Assembly (NCBI RefSeq): GCF_049942825.1
Contig: NZ_CP187970.1
Span: 5,394,001 to 5,458,000, forward strand
DNA length: 64,000 nucleotides
Reading direction: 5' to 3'
Source of the DNA: Paenibacillus_G sp049942825
Lineage (GTDB): Bacteria; Bacillota; Bacilli; Paenibacillales; NBRC-103111
Shown here piece after piece: positions 40,383-47,967 of this stretch. A model generated the notes under the pieces. The model ran no database searches. It was given only the letters and a program-made list of their open reading frames with translations, and was not told the origin of the DNA. Position 1 is the first letter of the stretch. Each line of letters opens with the position of its first letter. Position numbers and translations under genes: made by a program.

Positions 40383-41282
40383 TTAGGAGGTTTTGGCGGC
40401 GAAATCAACTTGGATCTTCTTCACATTCGCCACGTCGCCGACCGGCACAGGCGTTCCGTTCACAACCAGATCGACCGCGCTCGCCTTCCCGAAGATCAGG
40501 AATGCGGAGGTCGTCAGCTCGTACGTCTTCGTTTCCCCATTCTGGTAAGTCCCCTGGTCCACGGATGTACCACGCTTGCCGCCCTGCATCTCATCCACTT
40601 CAAGCCAGCAGGCGTCGCCCTTGATCGTGATCTGGACGGTCAGCTTGTCTGCGCCCGCAACCGTGTAAAAATCAGTCCCGCGCTCGCTCTTCGTCAGCTT
40701 GACTTCCACCGCCGGAGCAGGTGTCGGCGCCGGGACAGGAGCCGGGGCGGGAACCGGAGCAGGCGTCTCTCCGGCTGCATTCTGCTGCGCCGCGCTTCCG
40801 CCGCCCGCGCCGGCCTGCGGAGTAGCAGGCGCAGGCGTCTGCGGAACCGCGTCATCGGTCAGACGTGCCGGCAGATCCTGGCTTGCCCCGCTTGTTCCGC
40901 TGTAATTTTTGCTCACGAAATAGTAGCCGAGGCCAAAGATCAAGACGACAAATGAGATCAGCATCGCGCTCGACGCCCATTTGCTGAACCGCTCGGAGTT
41001 TCGGGAGGTCCGCTTGCTTCGGATCGGTTCGATATGCTCAGGCTCGGCGGCCGGAATATCGCTTTGATACATGCTCAGCACTTCGTTCGGATCGAGTCCC
41101 ACCGCTTCGGCGTAACTCTTTATAAAGGCGCGGACATAAAAATTCCCCGGCAATACTTTGTAATTGCCGTCTTCGATCGCTTCAAGATAACGTTTGCGGA
41201 TTTTGGTGGTCTCCTGCAAATCTTCGAGCGATATTTTTTTGTCCAAACGGGCTTTCTTCAGAAGCTGGCCTAAATCAGACAT
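40383..41282 (-). CDS. ymfM: RodZ-like HTH membrane protein (YmfM)
   Basis: 299-aa protein. It has an N-terminal Cro/C1-type helix-turn-helix (residues 1-70, L-K-K-A-R-L-D-K-K-I-S-L-E-D-L, Y-L-E-A-I-E-D-G, G-N-F-Y-V-R-A-F-I-K-S-Y-A), a membrane helix around residues 112-130, a Pro/Ala-rich external linker (P-A-P-A-P-V-P-A-P), and a C-terminal domain of DUF4115 type. RodZ organises the MreB cell-shape machinery. The start is the ATG at 41282, with AAGGGGTG upstream; a longer frame has no site. It matches ymfM of Bacillus in place and architecture. Confidence 0.92.
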   Translation of the reverse strand: MSDLGQLLKKARLDKKISLEDLQETTKIRKRYLEAIEDGNYKVLPGNFYVRAFIKSYAEAVGLDPNEVLSMYQSDIPAAEPEHIEPIRSKRTSRNSERFSKWASSAMLISFVVLIFGLGYYFVSKNYSGTSGASQDLPARLTDDAVPQTPAPATPQAGAGGGSAAQQNAAGETPAPVPAPAPVPAPTPAPAVEVKLTKSERGTDFYTVAGADKLTVQITIKGDACWLEVDEMQGGKRGTSVDQGTYQNGETKTYELTTSAFLIFGKASAVDLVVNGTPVPVGDVANVKKIQVDFAAKTS

Positions 41283-41374
41283 GGGGTCACCCCTTCCCTT
41301 CATGTTGCCGGGCGGCATCAACTGCCGCCCCATCTATGTTTGATTGGCGTACGGAGCGTCGGTCCGGCTGTGGC

Positions 41375-42154
41375 TCAGTAGTCGTCGAAACCGCCGGTGA
41401 ACGTCTCGTAAGAGATCTCTTCCTCTGGATTATTGCGCAGTTCCACAATACAGTCGAAGTGTTCGTATGTATACTGGGACTCGCGGATAAAAATATCCGG
41501 ATGCTCAATCACTTTGGTCGAAGGCATAGCCATAATCTCCTGCATCAGCGAATGATGCCGCTCGTTGGAACGTAGGGTGGAGACGATGCCGTCGATAATG
41601 AACACGTTATTGGCATTCATCTCATCTTCGGACAGCTGGCTCCTTACGGTCTGGCGCAGCAGGGTCGAAGAGACGAAGGTCCACCGCTTGCCGGAGCAGA
41701 CGCTGCCCGCAATGATTGACTCGGTCTTGCCCACTCGCGGCATCCCGCGCAGCCCGATCACCTGATTGCCTTCGCGCTTGAAGAGCTCTCCGAGGAAGTC
41801 GACCAGCAGCCCGAGCTCGTCGCGGGTAAACCGGAAGGTTTTGCGGTCATCGGAGTCCCGTTCGATATAACGGCCATGACGAACGGCCAGAATATCGACC
41901 AGTCTCGGCGTACGCAAAGCCGTTATAGTTATATTATCCACTTTTTTGAGCATTTTACCCATCAGCTCAATTTTTTCTTCATCTTTGGTCTGCAGCAGCA
42001 TGCCGCGGGTCCGGTCTTCGACCCCGTTGATCGTCACGATATTGATATCGAGCATCCCCATTAGGGACGCAATGTCCCCGAGCAGGCCCGGACGGTTCTT
42101 ATGTATCTTGTACTCCATGTACCACTGCTTGATCTCGCTGGATTCCATCGTCAT
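41375..42154 (-). CDS. ymfK: YmfK family protein (ACT-like and P-loop regions, DUF3388)
   Basis: 259-aa conserved Bacillales protein. The first 75 residues look like an ACT/glycine-cleavage-regulator domain (K-N-R-P-G-L-L-G-D-I-A-S-L-M-G-M-L). A P-loop-like G-M-P-R-V-G-K-T-E-S follows at about residue 137, then a region with a D-G-I-V-S-T-L-R segment. The function is unknown. It stands in the conserved ymfJ-ymfK-ymfM order. A GGAGC lies ten bases before the ATG. Confidence 0.88.
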   Translation of the reverse strand: MTMESSEIKQWYMEYKIHKNRPGLLGDIASLMGMLDINIVTINGVEDRTRGMLLQTKDEEKIELMGKMLKKVDNITITALRTPRLVDILAVRHGRYIERDSDDRKTFRFTRDELGLLVDFLGELFKREGNQVIGLRGMPRVGKTESIIAGSVCSGKRWTFVSSTLLRQTVRSQLSEDEMNANNVFIIDGIVSTLRSNERHHSLMQEIMAMPSTKVIEHPDIFIRESQYTYEHFDCIVELRNNPEEEISYETFTGGFDDY

Positions 42155-42247
42155 TGAACTATTGCTCCGTTCTATATGTGATAAGGGTCCCGAATCACTT
42201 CTACAATATTCGATAAATTCCTCCCGGGTTAGGGCGGTATATACGGA

Positions 42248-43144
42248 TTAATTTTTGACGATCCTGGCTTCGCTCTCGGAATAAGGCTGAATGCCCGGCG
42301 TCCAAGGCTTGCCGTCCATCGCTCCCTGAAGCAGCGTAAGGATGCCGTTCCACTGCAGCTGTACGGTCGTCCCTGCCATGTTCATCACGGGAATCTGCAG
42401 GCTGCGCATCCGCTGAACCGCGGCTTCGTCCATCGGTGCGTATACGGCGATCCATGCCGGCCCATGCCGCCGGACCTGATGCTGGAACTGGACGTACCAC
42501 CCTTCCGCATCGGAGAGCGAGACATATTCCGCCTCCTCGCTGGGCGCCCACTCGCTCGGCACGGGATAGGCCGACGTCGTCACCCACTCAATCGTGCGCC
42601 GCGCATTCGTCTGCTCCTTCACCCACGGGTCCCATAGAGCGCGGAACTCCGCGTCCTGCACGAGCTTCATCTGGATATGCTCCCCGGTCAGCTGCACCGT
42701 ATCGCGCGTCAGTCCGTCGTCAAGCAGCAGCCATTTGTGCTGTGTGACCTGCTGTGCCGCCTCCAGGGCGCTGCGGGCGAGATCATGGCCTGCCACCACA
42801 ATATAATCGTAATTCCGCGCTCCCGTCCTGGCGATCATCTCCGGCGTCCACGCCGTCTGACTCTCGGCATTCTGCACCCACTCGTAGGACAGATACCTGG
42901 TATTCTGCCACTGGGTGAGTGCGGCCTGCAGCGCAGCTTTGTCGGGTTCGGCGAGTGTCGGACCGGTCACGATCAAGAGCGATGCCTTCTTCTCGAGCAG
43001 TGCCGGTTCAATGGCCGGAATATGTTTGCCGCAGCCGGAAGCCATGGCCAAAACCCCTAACATACTTACACCGATTACGGCTTTTTGTAACACCCGGGAC
43101 CATGGTCCGGCTCCGGTTTGGTGATGCCAGATTTCCTGCTTCAT
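42248..43144 (-). CDS. Lipoprotein distantly resembling BMP-family binding proteins
   Basis: 298-aa predicted lipoprotein with an N-terminal signal and lipobox M-A-S-G-C-G-K at about residue 38. The basic N-region before the hydrophobic core is long (about 20 residues). The body shows alternating alpha/beta segments (Y-D-Y-I-V-V-A-G-H-D-L, K-W-L-L-L-D-D-G-L) like the BMP/periplasmic-binding fold, close in style to the Med family of Bacillus. No ligand motif is recognised. The start is the ATG at 43144, nine bases after GAGG; the ATG at 43153 abuts the ribosome site. It is inserted between ymfK and ymfJ, where B. subtilis has no such gene. Confidence 0.7.
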   Translation of the reverse strand: MKQEIWHHQTGAGPWSRVLQKAVIGVSMLGVLAMASGCGKHIPAIEPALLEKKASLLIVTGPTLAEPDKAALQAALTQWQNTRYLSYEWVQNAESQTAWTPEMIARTGARNYDYIVVAGHDLARSALEAAQQVTQHKWLLLDDGLTRDTVQLTGEHIQMKLVQDAEFRALWDPWVKEQTNARRTIEWVTTSAYPVPSEWAPSEEAEYVSLSDAEGWYVQFQHQVRRHGPAWIAVYAPMDEAAVQRMRSLQIPVMNMAGTTVQLQWNGILTLLQGAMDGKPWTPGIQPYSESEARIVKN

Positions 43145-43204
43145 TTCATTCATCCTCTATCTCAATCGGTATGCTATTGTTCAGTATACCAGAAAAAAGC
43201 AGGA

Positions 43205-43228
43205 AAAGCCTCCTTGATAGGAGGCTCA
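43205..43228 (-). terminator. Intrinsic terminator of ymfJ
   Basis: AGCCTCCT-TGAT-AGGAGGCT hairpin followed on the minus strand by TTCCTGCTTTTTTC. It lies 21 bases after the ymfJ stop and ends the ymfF-to-ymfJ unit. Confidence 0.88.
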
Positions 43229-43248
43229 CAAAATGGCAGCTATAATTA

Positions 43249-43503
43249 TTAGTTGTTCGCTTTGGCCAGTTTCACCATGATGCCGGCCATGACTCTTCTT
43301 TCATTCTCGTCAGCAACGTCCCAGAGCTCTTTAAGCACACGCTCTTCCTTGTTCTCCGGGTCGACCTTGTCGGACAGGAACTCACCGATTTGGTAAGCGA
43401 GCTTCGAGATGAGCTCCTCGCTCATTCCAGCCTTCTCCGCCTGCTGTACACGCTCACCGAGAAATTCTTTCCAGCGTTCGAACACCTTCAGGACCGTAGC
43501 CAT
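43249..43503 (-). CDS. ymfJ: YmfJ family protein (DUF3243)
   Basis: 84-aa helical protein (M-A-T-V-L-K-V-F-E-R-W-K-E-F-L-G-E-R-V), a conserved small family of unknown function in Bacillales. The start is the ATG at 43503, preceded by AAGGAGG; the 30 codons before it in the longer frame are not conserved-looking. It lies directly after ymfI. Confidence 0.92.
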   Translation of the reverse strand: MATVLKVFERWKEFLGERVQQAEKAGMSEELISKLAYQIGEFLSDKVDPENKEERVLKELWDVADENERRVMAGIMVKLAKANN

Positions 43504-43580
43504 GATCGCAACTCCTCCTTGTGCATATAGGTTCATTACAAGCTTACTATTCGCAAAAGAGGCGGTGATTATGCGGTCCG

Positions 43581-44348
43581 TCAGGTCAGCCACCCGCCGT
43601 TCGGCGAGATGATCTGTCCGGTAATATATCCCGATTCGGGAAGCGCGAGAAAGTACACCAGGGAAGCGATCTCATCGGGCTTGCCGAAACGCCCAGCCGG
43701 GATGTCGTTCTCCATGGCGGCCTTCTCCTGCTCGTCAAAGCCCGACATCATGAGCGTGTCCACCGCTCCGGGGGCCACGGCATTGACCGTCACGCCGGAG
43801 GGTGCCAGCTCCTTGGCCAGCGCCTTGGTGAAGGCGTTGATCCCGCCCTTGGCGGTGGAGTAAGCCACTTCGCACGATGCGCCCGATATCCCCCAGATGG
43901 AGGAAACATTGATGATACGGCCGTATTTCTGCGAGATCATCCGCGGCATGAACTGCCGCGTCATGAGGAATGTACCCTTAAGGTTAATTCCCATAATCTC
44001 GTCCCACTGTTCTTCCGTCACGTCGGACAGCAGGCCGTAGTGGGAGACGCCTGCATTATTTACGAGAATATCCGGATACATGTCATGCTGCGCCAGCTTG
44101 TCCTGCATGCGCTCGATCCCGTCCTTGGAACGGAGGTCCGCCGTAACCGTCAATACCTTGGCCCCCGACTTCATGCAGCTGCGGGCCGTCTCGTTCGCGG
44201 CTTCATGCGACTGCAGGTAGTGGATGACCACATTCATTCCGACGGAAGCGAAGCGGCCGGCAATGGCCGCTCCGATCCCCCGGCTGCCTCCGGTTACGAG
44301 GACCGTCTGCTCTGTGAACGGCTTGAACCCGTTAGGCCCCTTCTCCAC
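43581..44348 (-). CDS. ymfI: YmfI, SDR-family oxidoreductase (EF-P modification type)
   Basis: 255-aa short-chain dehydrogenase. The NAD(P) motif T-G-G-S-R-G-I-G is at about residues 19-26, N-N-A-G-V at about 90, and the catalytic Ser-Tyr-Lys set in V-S-S-I-W-G...Y-S-T-A-K. B. subtilis YmfI reduces the 5-aminopentanone group on elongation factor P; the same role is likely by synteny. The start appears to be GTG at 44348, overlapping the end of ymfH by 17 bases, with no clear separate ribosome site, so coupling to ymfH translation is expected. Confidence 0.9.
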   Translation of the reverse strand: MEKGPNGFKPFTEQTVLVTGGSRGIGAAIAGRFASVGMNVVIHYLQSHEAANETARSCMKSGAKVLTVTADLRSKDGIERMQDKLAQHDMYPDILVNNAGVSHYGLLSDVTEEQWDEIMGINLKGTFLMTRQFMPRMISQKYGRIINVSSIWGISGASCEVAYSTAKGGINAFTKALAKELAPSGVTVNAVAPGAVDTLMMSGFDEQEKAAMENDIPAGRFGKPDEIASLVYFLALPESGYITGQIISPNGGWLT

Positions 44349-45624
44349 GGCTGGTGACGATCGAGGCGGCTAGACGGCCCCAATCGAAGTGATCGCGGAG
44401 GCTGGCATTCACTTCCTGGAGCGTGATTTCTTCATAGACCGGCAAGATGTCGAACAAATCGGAGTCCTTGAACCGGTATTTGGTGAACTCGTTGGCGATC
44501 GCCTCGGGCGAATTGAGCTGGCGCAGGAACGCACCGATCTTCTTGCGCTTACTGCGCTCGAAGTCCGCTACGGGAATTCCGGCTGCCTTGACGGCGTCAA
44601 TCTCTTCCTTGATCCTTGCGATCAGACGTTCAGGGTCCTTCGTATCGCCGCCGATGACCGAGAAGCCGTACCCCTCGGCGATATTGTATTCAGAGCCGAA
44701 GTTATCGGAGATGAGCTCTTCGTCATAGAGCTTCTGATAGATCGCGGAGCTCGGGCTCAGGAGCACATCCATCACAATTTTCATTGTGAGCTCGCGCTTC
44801 AGCATCTCCCGGCCGCGGCGCGGCTGTCCCGACTCCTTGCACCCGAAGAGGCACTTCGGCAGAGAGACGGGCAGCACGGTCACTTTGCGCTCATTTTTGA
44901 CCGTATCCGGCTCCTCATCGAAGAAGCGGCGGATCTCCCCTTGCGGCGCGAAGGTCTTGGCCGCCTGGTTGCTGCGGACCAGCTCCATGACTTCCCCGGG
45001 ATCGACTCCTCCCACGACGAACAGCGACATATTGCTCGGGTGGTAGAACGTACGGTAGCATTCGTAGAGCATATCCTTTGTGATCTCACCGATCGACTCC
45101 ACCGTTCCGGCAATATCAATATGTACCGGGTGGGTGTGGTACAGCGTTTCGATGAGTCCGAAGTAGGCTCTCCAGTCCGCATTGTCCTCGTACATCTTGA
45201 TCTCCTGCCCGATGATGCCCTTCTCCTTCTCGACATTCTCGTCCGTAAAGTAAGGGTTCTGCACGAAGTTCAGCAGCGTCGTCAGGTTCTCATGGATATG
45301 CTCGGTGGCCGAGAACAGGTACGCTGTCCGGTCGAAGCTCGTAAAGGCATTCGCCGAAGCGCCCTGGGCCGCGAAGACGGAGAAGATGTCTCCTGTCGGC
45401 TCCTCGAACATCTTGTGCTCCAGAAAGTGCGCAATGCCGTCCGGCACACGGCGCTCTTCGGCCCCTTCCACCTGGAAGTGGTTGTCGATGGATCCGTACT
45501 TGGTCGTAAAGGTGGCATAGGTCTTCTGGAAGCCTTCCTTGGGCAGCACGAACACCGTCAGGCCGTTCGGAAGCTTCTCGGTATAGAGCGTTTCTTTGAC
45601 ATGAGCATAAGGGATCGTCTGCAT
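44332..45624 (-). CDS. ymfH: YmfH, M16-family peptidase (active-site bearing)
   Basis: 430-aa peptidase M16 family protein. The inverted zinc motif is intact: His66-x-x-Glu69-His70 in H-F-L-E-H-K-M-F-E-E, with a later Glu in I-I-G-Q-E-I-K-M-Y-E-D. It is followed by the non-catalytic half domain. It forms a pair with the preceding ymfF, whose product lacks the zinc motif, as in two-subunit M16 enzymes. The substrate is unknown. It starts two bases after the ymfF stop, with GGGGGG before the ATG. Confidence 0.93.
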   Translation of the reverse strand: MQTIPYAHVKETLYTEKLPNGLTVFVLPKEGFQKTYATFTTKYGSIDNHFQVEGAEERRVPDGIAHFLEHKMFEEPTGDIFSVFAAQGASANAFTSFDRTAYLFSATEHIHENLTTLLNFVQNPYFTDENVEKEKGIIGQEIKMYEDNADWRAYFGLIETLYHTHPVHIDIAGTVESIGEITKDMLYECYRTFYHPSNMSLFVVGGVDPGEVMELVRSNQAAKTFAPQGEIRRFFDEEPDTVKNERKVTVLPVSLPKCLFGCKESGQPRRGREMLKRELTMKIVMDVLLSPSSAIYQKLYDEELISDNFGSEYNIAEGYGFSVIGGDTKDPERLIARIKEEIDAVKAAGIPVADFERSKRKKIGAFLRQLNSPEAIANEFTKYRFKDSDLFDILPVYEEITLQEVNASLRDHFDWGRLAASIVTSRGEGA

Positions 45625-45626
45625 GC

Positions 45627-46937
45627 TTATTCGCCCCCCTTGTTATCCCGCAGGAAGTAAACCGTATCGAGCTGTACCGTGCGTGCAAGCTCCTGGATCT
45701 GCGCCGGTGTGATGCCCTCCACCGCTTCAATCAAGGACGGAACCGAACGGTCCGCTCCCGAGAGCCGGTTATTGAAATCAAAGGCAATGAGCTCGAACGC
45801 CGAATCCTGCAGCTCGCGCAGGTGCCCGGTGATCATCGCTTTGGTCTGCTGCAGCTCGGTTTCGGAGATCTGGCCTTGCTCCATGGCCTGCAGCTGTTCC
45901 TTGATGATCTTGACCGCCTTCTCGTAATTGCCGATTTCGATGCCCGACTGGATCGTCAGAATGCCCTTATGACCATCGAGACGTGAAGAGGCATAGTAAG
46001 CCAGACTCTCCTTCTCCCGGACATTCGTGAACAGCTTCGAGTGCGGATAGCCGCCAAGAATACCGTTGTACATGAGAGAAGCGGGATAGGATGCATCCCC
46101 GTAGGAGGTAGGCACACGCAGGCCCATGTTGAGCTTGCCCTGGTTGACGTCAAGCCGTTCGACGACTTCCTTCACCTGCTGAACCTGGCGGTGCCCCGTC
46201 TTCATCGCATAATCTCCGGGCCGACCGCTCCCGCCACCCAGGTCTAGGCTGCGCTCCAGCAGGCCCATCACCTGATCGAGCGTCGTGCTGCCGACGACGT
46301 ACACATCGATCGGGGAGGACTGCAGCCACTGGCGGTAGCGTTCCGTCAGTCCCGCAGGCTCGATGGCATCCAGCGCCTCTATGCGGCCCAGGGGATGAAG
46401 CCGGTACGGTTCCCCCTCGCACATCTCTTCAATGCACCGCTCCGCGGCGTAGCGGATCTTATCGTTCACGATTGATTCGAGCCGTTTGCGCAGAGTCGCC
46501 TTCTCGGAATCAATATACTTGGATACGAGCGTACTGCCTTCGAGTGCCGGCCGGGTCAGCGCTTCGCCCACGAACTGCAGCGCGCCTTCCAGCAGCGATT
46601 CGGTGCTCGAGACGAACGCATCCTGGATGACATCCATCCGGAACTGGACCATCTGATAATCGCCCCGCTTGTAGACGTCGAAGCCGAAGCCTGCGCCGTA
46701 CAAGTCATCGAGCCGTTCCCGGAACTGCTTCGTCTCGGGATAAGAACGGCTGCCGCGCCGCAGCACGAAAGGAATGAGCGCCGTGGAGGTTACCGAATCC
46801 TCCTGCAATGGACTCCCGATATAAACGGAGACAGCGAACGTTTTGAACTGCTCGGTAGGTAACACATGGACACGCACAGGGCCGAGCGTTCCCCGTTCAA
46901 ATCGGATCTGCTTCAAAGACGATACAACTCCCCTCAT
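45627..46937 (-). CDS. ymfF: YmfF, M16-family peptidase-like protein without the zinc motif
   Basis: 436-aa M16-fold protein. At the place where HxxEH should be it reads L-I-P-F-V-L-R-R-G-S-R-S-Y-P, so it should not bind zinc. The rest of the fold (R-L-D-D-L-Y-G-A-G, later G-G-Y-P-H-S-K-L-F) is present. It is probably the partner subunit of YmfH, as in processing-peptidase heterodimers. The start is the ATG at 46937, preceded by CAGGAG; the frame continues 48 codons upstream without support. It is the first gene of the ymfF-ymfH-ymfI-ymfJ unit. Confidence 0.9.
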   Translation of the reverse strand: MRGVVSSLKQIRFERGTLGPVRVHVLPTEQFKTFAVSVYIGSPLQEDSVTSTALIPFVLRRGSRSYPETKQFRERLDDLYGAGFGFDVYKRGDYQMVQFRMDVIQDAFVSSTESLLEGALQFVGEALTRPALEGSTLVSKYIDSEKATLRKRLESIVNDKIRYAAERCIEEMCEGEPYRLHPLGRIEALDAIEPAGLTERYRQWLQSSPIDVYVVGSTTLDQVMGLLERSLDLGGGSGRPGDYAMKTGHRQVQQVKEVVERLDVNQGKLNMGLRVPTSYGDASYPASLMYNGILGGYPHSKLFTNVREKESLAYYASSRLDGHKGILTIQSGIEIGNYEKAVKIIKEQLQAMEQGQISETELQQTKAMITGHLRELQDSAFELIAFDFNNRLSGADRSVPSLIEAVEGITPAQIQELARTVQLDTVYFLRDNKGGE

Positions 46938-47023
46938 GAATGCTTCTCCTGCCTTCCTGTTATTATATTCCTCCATAAACAGAAGAAGCAACCGCAGTAC
47001 GCCGGTTACTTCTACCCTAGTGG

Positions 47024-47842
47024 TTATTTGCAGAAAATATGCTTGCCAATCGTCTTCACCTGCGGCCGGGACCAAATCCACTTCGAGGTCGCCGTAGCCG
47101 GATTGAAGTAATAGATGCAGCCGCCGGTCGGATCGGAGCCGTTCAGCGCGTCCTGTACTGCCTTACGAGACTGCTCGTTCGGCGTCAGCCAGATCTGTCC
47201 GTCTGCGACGGCCGTGAAGGCGCCGGGCTGGAAGATCACGCCGGAGACGGTGTTCGGGAAGCTCGGATTTTTGACACGGTTCAGGATTACGGCCGCAACG
47301 GCAATCTGGCCGATGTAAGGCTCTCCCCGGGCTTCACCGTGCACGGCATTGGCCATGATGTCCAGGTCCTGCTTGGAGAGGCCTAGCTTGGTCGAAGGCG
47401 TCATGCCCGACGATTCGATCTTGTAGGATCCGCCTCCGCCGCTTCCGCCGGCGGCTCCTCCACTGCCTGCAGCGGCCTTGCCGCCCTTCACGACCCAAGG
47501 GGGCAGATCGGCGGCCGTGGGCTTCCAATCCTTCGTCGCCTCATAGAGCTTCAGCTTGGTCTTGGCACCGGCGACGCCGTCGACCTTCATGCCGAATTCG
47601 GACTGGAACCATTTGAGGGACTTCAGCGTATTGTAGCCGAAGTCGCCGTCCACCGTCCCTTTATAAAAACCGAGATGCTTCAGGCGGCCCTGCAGCTCGT
47701 AGACGTCCGCGGTACCGGAGGTTCCATAACGAATTTCATTGCCGCTGAAGGTCATCTCCGCACTGAATCGGTGCTTCACTTCGAATCCGGCGAACATCAT
47801 GAGCACCAAACCGACGGTAATGAAAACCAGACGTTTGTTCAT
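47024..47842 (-). CDS. sleB: SleB spore cortex-lytic enzyme
   Basis: 272-aa cortex hydrolase needed to open the spore cortex in germination. It has an N-terminal hydrophobic signal/anchor (residues 5-20), a peptidoglycan-binding domain (Y-G-T-S-G-T-A-D-V-Y-E-L-Q-G-R-L-K, G-D-F-G-Y-N-T), a Gly/Ser/Ala-rich linker (about 118-140), and a Hydrolase_2 domain with catalytic-type Glu in V-H-G-E-A-R-G-E-P and the C-terminal R-P-Q-V-K-T-I-G-K-H-I-F-C. AAGGTGAG precedes the ATG. A good forespore sigma-G-type promoter lies 50 bases upstream. The usual partner gene ypeB is not adjacent. Confidence 0.95.
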   Translation of the reverse strand: MNKRLVFITVGLVLMMFAGFEVKHRFSAEMTFSGNEIRYGTSGTADVYELQGRLKHLGFYKGTVDGDFGYNTLKSLKWFQSEFGMKVDGVAGAKTKLKLYEATKDWKPTAADLPPWVVKGGKAAAGSGGAAGGSGGGGSYKIESSGMTPSTKLGLSKQDLDIMANAVHGEARGEPYIGQIAVAAVILNRVKNPSFPNTVSGVIFQPGAFTAVADGQIWLTPNEQSRKAVQDALNGSDPTGGCIYYFNPATATSKWIWSRPQVKTIGKHIFCK

Positions 47843-47892
47843 CCGCTTATACTCACCTTTCTCGTTCTCATAATGGCAGCCTGTCTGCTGGT

Positions 47893-47923
47893 TAGTATGA
47901 GAAAGAGAATCGGCTTCTATTCA
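47893..47923 (-). promoter_or_regulatory. Sigma-G-type (forespore) promoter of sleB
   Basis: On the minus strand TGAATA (47918-47923), an 18-base spacer, and CATACTA (47893-47899) match the sigma-F/sigma-G consensus (-35 of GNATR type, -10 CATNNTA). The spacing and place fit forespore expression of sleB. It lies in the short gap after the ftsK gene. Confidence 0.7.
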
Positions 47924-47967
47924 AATTGGCAGGGATGCATAAGCTTCACAAACATGGGGAAAACAGG

